From Acidobacteria bacterium 13_1_20CM_3_53_8 (lineage in GTDB: Bacteria; Acidobacteriota; Blastocatellia; Pyrinomonadales; Pyrinomonadaceae), in the NCBI GenBank assembly GCA_001920415.1, contig MNJR01000093.1, forward strand, positions 1-44,463: 44,463 nucleotides of DNA, read 5' to 3'. Every line of letters begins with the position of its first letter. The first letter of the stretch is position 1. The translations under genes were made by a program, and so were the position numbers. Shown here one piece after another: positions 41,162-44,463 of this stretch. The notes under the pieces are model-generated. The model was not told the DNA's origin. It made no database searches and saw nothing but the letters and a program-made list of their open reading frames with translations.

Positions 41162-41899
41162 CTACTTGTTTCTACTGCTCACGCGGCGCGTAGATTGATG
41201 GGCGCGCCTTCCTCGCGTGGCTCTCGCTTCAGCCTTCTCGCTGATTCCGCTTAACAGAATACCGGTGAACGCTCGCGCGGCCTGCTCGTCCGTTATGTCC
41301 AGCAGGCGGCGCTTCTTGTCCCATAGCGTGTTGTTTAGCGAGTGGTGTATGACCATTCCTGCGAAGGCACGTACGATTACAACGGGGTCAATGTTTCGGA
41401 ACGCGCCGTCGCGCTGGCGCTCGCGCACATAGCCGCCCAGGAATTCATACAGGTCTGTGACAACTCTTTCCCAGAACATCTCGGAGAACTGGTGGCCTTC
41501 TAGCGCGGAGTGTGTGAGCAGGCGAAGGAATTCCGTGTCCTGCTCGTGATGAAGCATCATGCGAAGCGCAAGTGTCTCGAAGACAGCGCGGTCGTCACGG
41601 CGCTTGATGGCGTCGTCCAGAAAAACGCGCGGGTCTCCCATGCCGCCGTCACATGCTTTTTGATCCAGTATCGCATCGTAAAGCTCGTCCTTCGTGGCGA
41701 AGTGGCGAAAGACCATAGCTTCGGAGACGCCTGCGGCCTGAGCTATCTTTTTTGTGGTCGTGCCGCGAAAACCGCTATGCGCGAAAAGCCGCATGGCTAC
41801 GCGCAGGATTTGCAGGCGGCGCTCTTCGCCTGCCATGCGAGCGGAAGTTGTAACGGCTGGCAGAGCAACTTCCTTTAGGGTACTAACTTGTTTGCTCAC
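41162..41899 (-). CDS. TetR/AcrR-family regulator of the RND efflux operon
   Basis: Predicted 245 aa from GTG 41899, with weak AAGGA upstream; other starts are possible. The DNA-binding helix-turn-helix lies at residues about 28-75: LQILRVAMRLFAHSGFRGTTTKKIAQAAGVSEAMVFRHFATKDELY. The C-terminal ligand/dimer domain is less conserved and ends in a basic tail (RGRRAHQSTRRVSSRNK). A palindromic operator sits 25 bp upstream of the start. As first gene of the operon it probably represses its own transcription and that of the adaptor, pump and outer-membrane factor until a toxic compound is bound. Confidence 0.93.
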   Translation of the reverse strand: MSKQVSTLKEVALPAVTTSARMAGEERRLQILRVAMRLFAHSGFRGTTTKKIAQAAGVSEAMVFRHFATKDELYDAILDQKACDGGMGDPRVFLDDAIKRRDDRAVFETLALRMMLHHEQDTEFLRLLTHSALEGHQFSEMFWERVVTDLYEFLGGYVRERQRDGAFRNIDPVVIVRAFAGMVIHHSLNNTLWDKKRRLLDITDEQAARAFTGILLSGISEKAEARATRGRRAHQSTRRVSSRNK

Positions 41900-41923
41900 T
41901 ATTTAATCCAATCCTTAATTGCA

Positions 41924-41939
41924 AAGTAAGTGCTTACTT
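41924..41939. promoter_or_regulatory. Palindromic TetR operator candidate
   Basis: AAGTAAG-TG-CTTACTT, perfect 7-bp arms, 25 bp before the tetR start codon. Position and symmetry suit autoregulation. Confidence 0.6.
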
Positions 41940-42047
41940 ACCATCGCTCCGCTGTAATGTCAAGTGAAGCTTAAGGTGTAAAGTTTTATTAAATGCATAA
42001 CGGATCAAGTTACTTCACTTCAGACATGCTCATTTAGTCTATGTAGC

Positions 42048-42082
42048 TTGACAGGATTTCTCGTGCACACTATAAGTAACAT
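42048..42082 (+). promoter_or_regulatory. Methyltransferase promoter with an overlapping C-protein half operator
   Basis: TTGACA (42048-42053), 17 bp, TATAAG (42071-42076). The -10 box is part of CACACTATAAGTAACAT, nearly identical to CACACTATGAGTAACAT in the C-box upstream of the regulator gene (44020 onwards). A bound C protein here would block the promoter, as in the C.Esp1396I system (comparison from knowledge). Confidence 0.75.
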
Positions 42083-42102
42083 TTAGAAGATGGAGGCTAA
42101 TG

Positions 42103-42999
42103 ATGAATTTAAGCCAGATTAGAGATGTTCTAGGCAAGCCTTATTATCAAAAAGATGAGTTTCTTATTTACAATTTGGACTGCATATCTGCAATGCAAAT
42201 GCTACCTGATGAAGTTATCCATTTAACGGTTACTAGTCCTCCATACAATATCGGGAAAGAGTATGAAGAACCAATGCCTCTTGAGGACTATATAAAGTGG
42301 TGTGGGACTTGGATTGCTGAAATATATCGCATTACTACCCGTAATGGCGCTTTTTGGCTTAACCTTGGATATATACAAATTCCGGGTCGTGCTAAAGCGA
42401 TTCCACTACCATACCTCCTTTGGGAAGAATCACCGTTTTATTTAATTCAGGAGATTATATGGAATTATGGGGCAGGAGTAGCTGGAAAGAATTTTTTCTC
42501 ACCCAGAAACGAGAAATTCCTTTGGTATGTCAAATCCGAAAATTCATATACCTTCAACTTGGATGCAGTCCGTGATCCTAATGTGAAATACCCGAATCAG
42601 AAGAAGAATGGCAAGATAAAGGTTAATCCTTTGGGGAAAAATCCTACTGACGTTTGGCAGTTTCCTAAGGTCACATCAGGAAAGAATAGAGCTTCAAAAG
42701 AAAGGACTCCACATCCAGCACAATTTCCCGTTTCAGTTATTGAGCGAATCATTCGAGCTTCATCTAACAAAGGCGAAGTTATTCTTGACCCATTTATTGG
42801 CTCAGGGACGACCGCTATTGCGGCTCTATATTTGAAGCGCCCGGCTATCGGTTTCGAGATAAAAGAAGAATATTGTGAGCTAGCAGCGACCCGAATAGAG
42901 CGGTATTTAGGAATGAGGGGAGATGAAGATTTACAACCGTCTATCTTCAAAGAAGAGTCACAAACTTTGTTAGACGATTTTTATGATTCAATTTGTTAA
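42103..42999 (+). CDS. Beta-class DNA methyltransferase of a type II restriction-modification system
   Basis: Predicted 298 aa from ATG 42103, 6 nt after GGAGG (another ATG at 42100 is only 3 nt away). Motif order is beta class: catalytic TSPPY at 44-48 near the N-terminus, the AdoMet motif I DPFIGSGTTA at 229-238 near the C-terminus, and motif X at HPAQFPVSVIERII. An SPPY tetrapeptide is typical of N4-cytosine enzymes, although N6-adenine is also seen. The gene is convergent with the endonuclease gene (2 bp between stops) and clearly AT-richer than the chromosome around it, suggesting horizontal acquisition. It would protect the sites cut by the neighbouring nuclease. Confidence 0.93.
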   Translation: MNLSQIRDVLGKPYYQKDEFLIYNLDCISAMQMLPDEVIHLTVTSPPYNIGKEYEEPMPLEDYIKWCGTWIAEIYRITTRNGAFWLNLGYIQIPGRAKAIPLPYLLWEESPFYLIQEIIWNYGAGVAGKNFFSPRNEKFLWYVKSENSYTFNLDAVRDPNVKYPNQKKNGKIKVNPLGKNPTDVWQFPKVTSGKNRASKERTPHPAQFPVSVIERIIRASSNKGEVILDPFIGSGTTAIAALYLKRPAIGFEIKEEYCELAATRIERYLGMRGDEDLQPSIFKEESQTLLDDFYDSIC

Positions 43000-43001
43000 T
43001 G

Positions 43002-43760
43002 CTATGTGAACTTATAAATCTGATCTTTGGCTATTTCACGAAATCTATGAATCCGCTTATTAGAACCTTGATAGTTTAGTAAATCATAAATTGTGACAAC
43101 ACTTTCTTCAGCAAATTCTTTCACTGCCTTTACACCAATGCCATTTAATAAACCTATTGGAGCACTCAAGCGATAGTCGCCAGGAATTTCGATGAGTTTA
43201 TATTTATAGACATCATTTGAAAGTGATGCTGCTTGTCCGGTAGCTGATTTCTGAGGTTTCCAATCGGAAGCATCTATCCATCCAAATCTGAGTAGCGTTA
43301 GAGTCTTTCCGTAGAAATTCGCAGTTATGTAATACCCAGATTTCTCTACTTTAGAGACTAAAGATTCGTCTTCGGCCTTCTGACCATAGCTGCGATTACC
43401 AAAAATCTTCACGCCTAGCTGCCCTGAGGTCTTCATCTCAATTGAGTAGAAAGGGTGATTTATACAAACTATATCTTTTTCATCTTTGCTCTGACCACCA
43501 CGCCATTCAGTCGGGAAGCGTGACTGTAGCTCTTTGGCGAATAATTTTTCAAAGAAATAACCTACTACTGTAGCTGGGACTTCTATTTCCTCAAGGCGAA
43601 TTGCAGTATCTCCCTCGCCGATTTTGGTCAACCATAAAGTTCCCCAGCTAAGAAGGGCAATGTCTTTGATCACGTTAAGCTTAAGCGGATGCAGTTCTAT
43701 AAGTTCTTTTGTTTTAGATAACCATTTATCAGTAGAAAGGTCTGCGTATGGTGAAAGCAC
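43002..43760 (-). CDS. Type II restriction endonuclease, ScaI-like
   Basis: Predicted 252 aa starting at GTG 43760, whose G is shared with the TAG stop of the C gene, so translation is probably coupled. The PD-(D/E)XK core is visible at D96 (DEKDIVCI) and E108-x-K110 (YSIEMKTSG). The pattern (N-terminal SPYADLSTDKWL, WRGGQSKDEKDI, KSGYYITANFYGKTLTLLRFGWID) reminds me of the ScaI family, which cuts AGTACT, and an N4-cytosine partner enzyme would fit. The family call is from memory. A C-terminal helix-hairpin-helix-like stretch (LLNGIGVKAVKEFAEE) may help DNA binding. AT-rich, like its partners. Confidence 0.75.
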   Translation of the reverse strand: MLSPYADLSTDKWLSKTKELIELHPLKLNVIKDIALLSWGTLWLTKIGEGDTAIRLEEIEVPATVVGYFFEKLFAKELQSRFPTEWRGGQSKDEKDIVCINHPFYSIEMKTSGQLGVKIFGNRSYGQKAEDESLVSKVEKSGYYITANFYGKTLTLLRFGWIDASDWKPQKSATGQAASLSNDVYKYKLIEIPGDYRLSAPIGLLNGIGVKAVKEFAEESVVTIYDLLNYQGSNKRIHRFREIAKDQIYKFT

Positions 43761-43981
43761 TAATCAACTCCTTCAAGTAACTTACTTAAAGATACGTTCA
43801 ACGCATTGGAAATACGCTCGATACTTGTAAGGGAGGCGTTCCTTTCACCTCTCTCGATACCGCTGATATAGGTGCGATGCAGTTCCGCTAGCTCTGCCAA
43901 TTCCTCTTGTGAGAGACCAGCATCTTTTCTAAGTTCACGCACCCTCGCACCAAACTTTTCTAGCGTTGTAATCGTTGGCAT
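43760..43981 (-). CDS. XRE-family controller (C) protein of the restriction-modification system
   Basis: Predicted 73 aa from ATG 43981; a longer in-frame start upstream would overlap the operator. Nearly the whole protein is one helix-turn-helix: FGARVRELRKDAGLSQEELAELAELHRTYISGIERGERNASLTSIER, with the typical RTYISGIERG recognition helix of C proteins. Such proteins delay nuclease synthesis until DNA is methylated, activating the C-R operon and at high level repressing it. The C-box lies about 25 bp upstream. The endonuclease gene starts within its stop codon. Confidence 0.9.
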   Translation of the reverse strand: MPTITTLEKFGARVRELRKDAGLSQEELAELAELHRTYISGIERGERNASLTSIERISNALNVSLSKLLEGVD

Positions 43982-44005
43982 ATAACGCAAGCTATCTAAA
44001 ATGAA

Positions 44006-44033
44006 GCCTATAAGTCTACACACTATGAGTAAC
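44006..44033 (-). promoter_or_regulatory. C-box operator pair upstream of the C-R operon
   Basis: On the minus strand GTTACTCATAGT, then GTGT, then AGACTTATAGGC: two dyad half operators of the ACTnATAGT type with the usual 4-bp spacer, close to the published C.AhdI and C.Esp1396I boxes. Confidence 0.75.
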
Positions 44034-44281
44034 ATCCGTTAATTTCTGCTGTACTGTTCCCGACCTTTGAGTTATCTTATTCGTACATTTTCGTAACTGG
44101 AAAATTCGGGTGTCGAAAGAGCGTAAACTGTTCTACGCGCTTCTTACGGTCTGTCTCTCTTGTAGAGAGCAGTCGGCACGTTGTTTGCTCTGAAGCGGCG
44201 GGAGCGGCCAGATTAAATTAAGCCTCGCAGCAATCATCATTCACTCTCTTCGGAGTGAAACTATTTTTAAGGAGAAAAGAG

Positions 44282-44463
44282 ATGTCACAGAACAATCCAA
44301 CAGGCGGATCAACATCAGGACAGGGCAGCAGTACCGCTACGGGCGGCACAGGCGCAACAGGCGCTCAAACGACGCCAGGCTCTAGCACAGGAACGACCGG
44401 CACAGGAACAACTGGCGCAGGAATCGGCGGCGGTCAGGGACTTACTCCGGCAACAACCGGCGG
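44282..44463 (+). CDS. Gly/Thr/Ser-rich low-complexity protein, N-terminal part (runs off the window)
   Basis: ATG 44282 has AAGGAG 7 nt upstream; the frame is open to the edge (60 codons). The sequence is almost only Gly, Thr, Ser, Ala and Gln: MSQNNPTGGSTSGQGSSTAT and further GTGATGAQTTPGSSTGTTGT-like runs. There is no signal peptide. A hairpin (TTCACTC-TCTTCG-GAGTGAA, 44240-44259) lies 10 bp before the ribosome binding site and may affect translation. Disordered N-termini like this occur on stress and DNA-binding proteins; function cannot be inferred. Confidence 0.6.
   Translation, partial: MSQNNPTGGSTSGQGSSTATGGTGATGAQTTPGSSTGTTGTGTTGAGIGGGQGLTPATTG

Overview
The window looks like a chromosome segment of an acidobacterium, most likely class Blastocatellia (subdivision 4). 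The reasons are two tandem proteins of the VWFA-related Acidobacterial family, bacillithiol genes (bshA, bshB1), a TonB_C-type secreted protein, a beta-propeller/DUF4214 protein, mid-range GC coding and many intergenic hairpin repeats. The genus is not determinable from the sequence alone. No rRNA, CRISPR array or complete transposase gene is present.

Layout. 1-3.4 kb: exported and membrane proteins of unknown role. 3.6-4.2 kb: a CAT-anticodon tRNA whose 3' half is overlapped antisense by an I-Ssp6803I-like PD-(D/E)XK endonuclease gene. 4.4-7.2 kb: hemB and a broken GH5 glycosidase. 7.2-8.5 kb: two small membrane proteins around a foldback element nested in an older palindrome. 8.9-15.5 kb: selB and two tandem VWFA paralogs. 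15.7-18.9 kb: an FKBP isomerase, an unusual AlbA_2/Schlafen-GHKL-RRM fusion protein, and endonuclease III. 19.3-24.1 kb: phosphate regulation (phoU-phoB-phoR), a 52-codon remnant of pstB, and a porin. 24.4-33.8 kb: bshA with a candidate terminated small RNA upstream, an Nfu Fe-S scaffold, a HExxH secreted protein, a helical exported protein, bshB1, and an MBL hydrolase/EEP phosphatase/TonB_C gene cluster. 33.9-41.9 kb: an RND efflux operon (tetR, adaptor, pump, TolC-like factor) whose last gene carries a frameshift. 42-44 kb: an AT-rich type II restriction-modification system (beta-class methyltransferase, ScaI-like endonuclease, C regulator) with C-box operators at both promoters. The window ends in the start of a Gly/Thr-rich gene.

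The most pervasive unexplained feature is a set of long hairpin repeats in nearly every intergenic gap. They fall into several sequence families. Most arms are built from imperfect units of about 7 nt (for example TTTTCAG, GATTTTA, AAGTTTC, AAGCAGT). They abut stop codons, sometimes abut start codons with no visible Shine-Dalgarno, supply the last residues of HemB, supply what looks like a signal peptide for the EEP protein, and flank the destroyed pstB. The strongest candidates for new biology are this repeat system, the AlbA_2-GHKL-RRM fusion, the tRNA-embedded endonuclease, and the candidate small RNA upstream of bshA.
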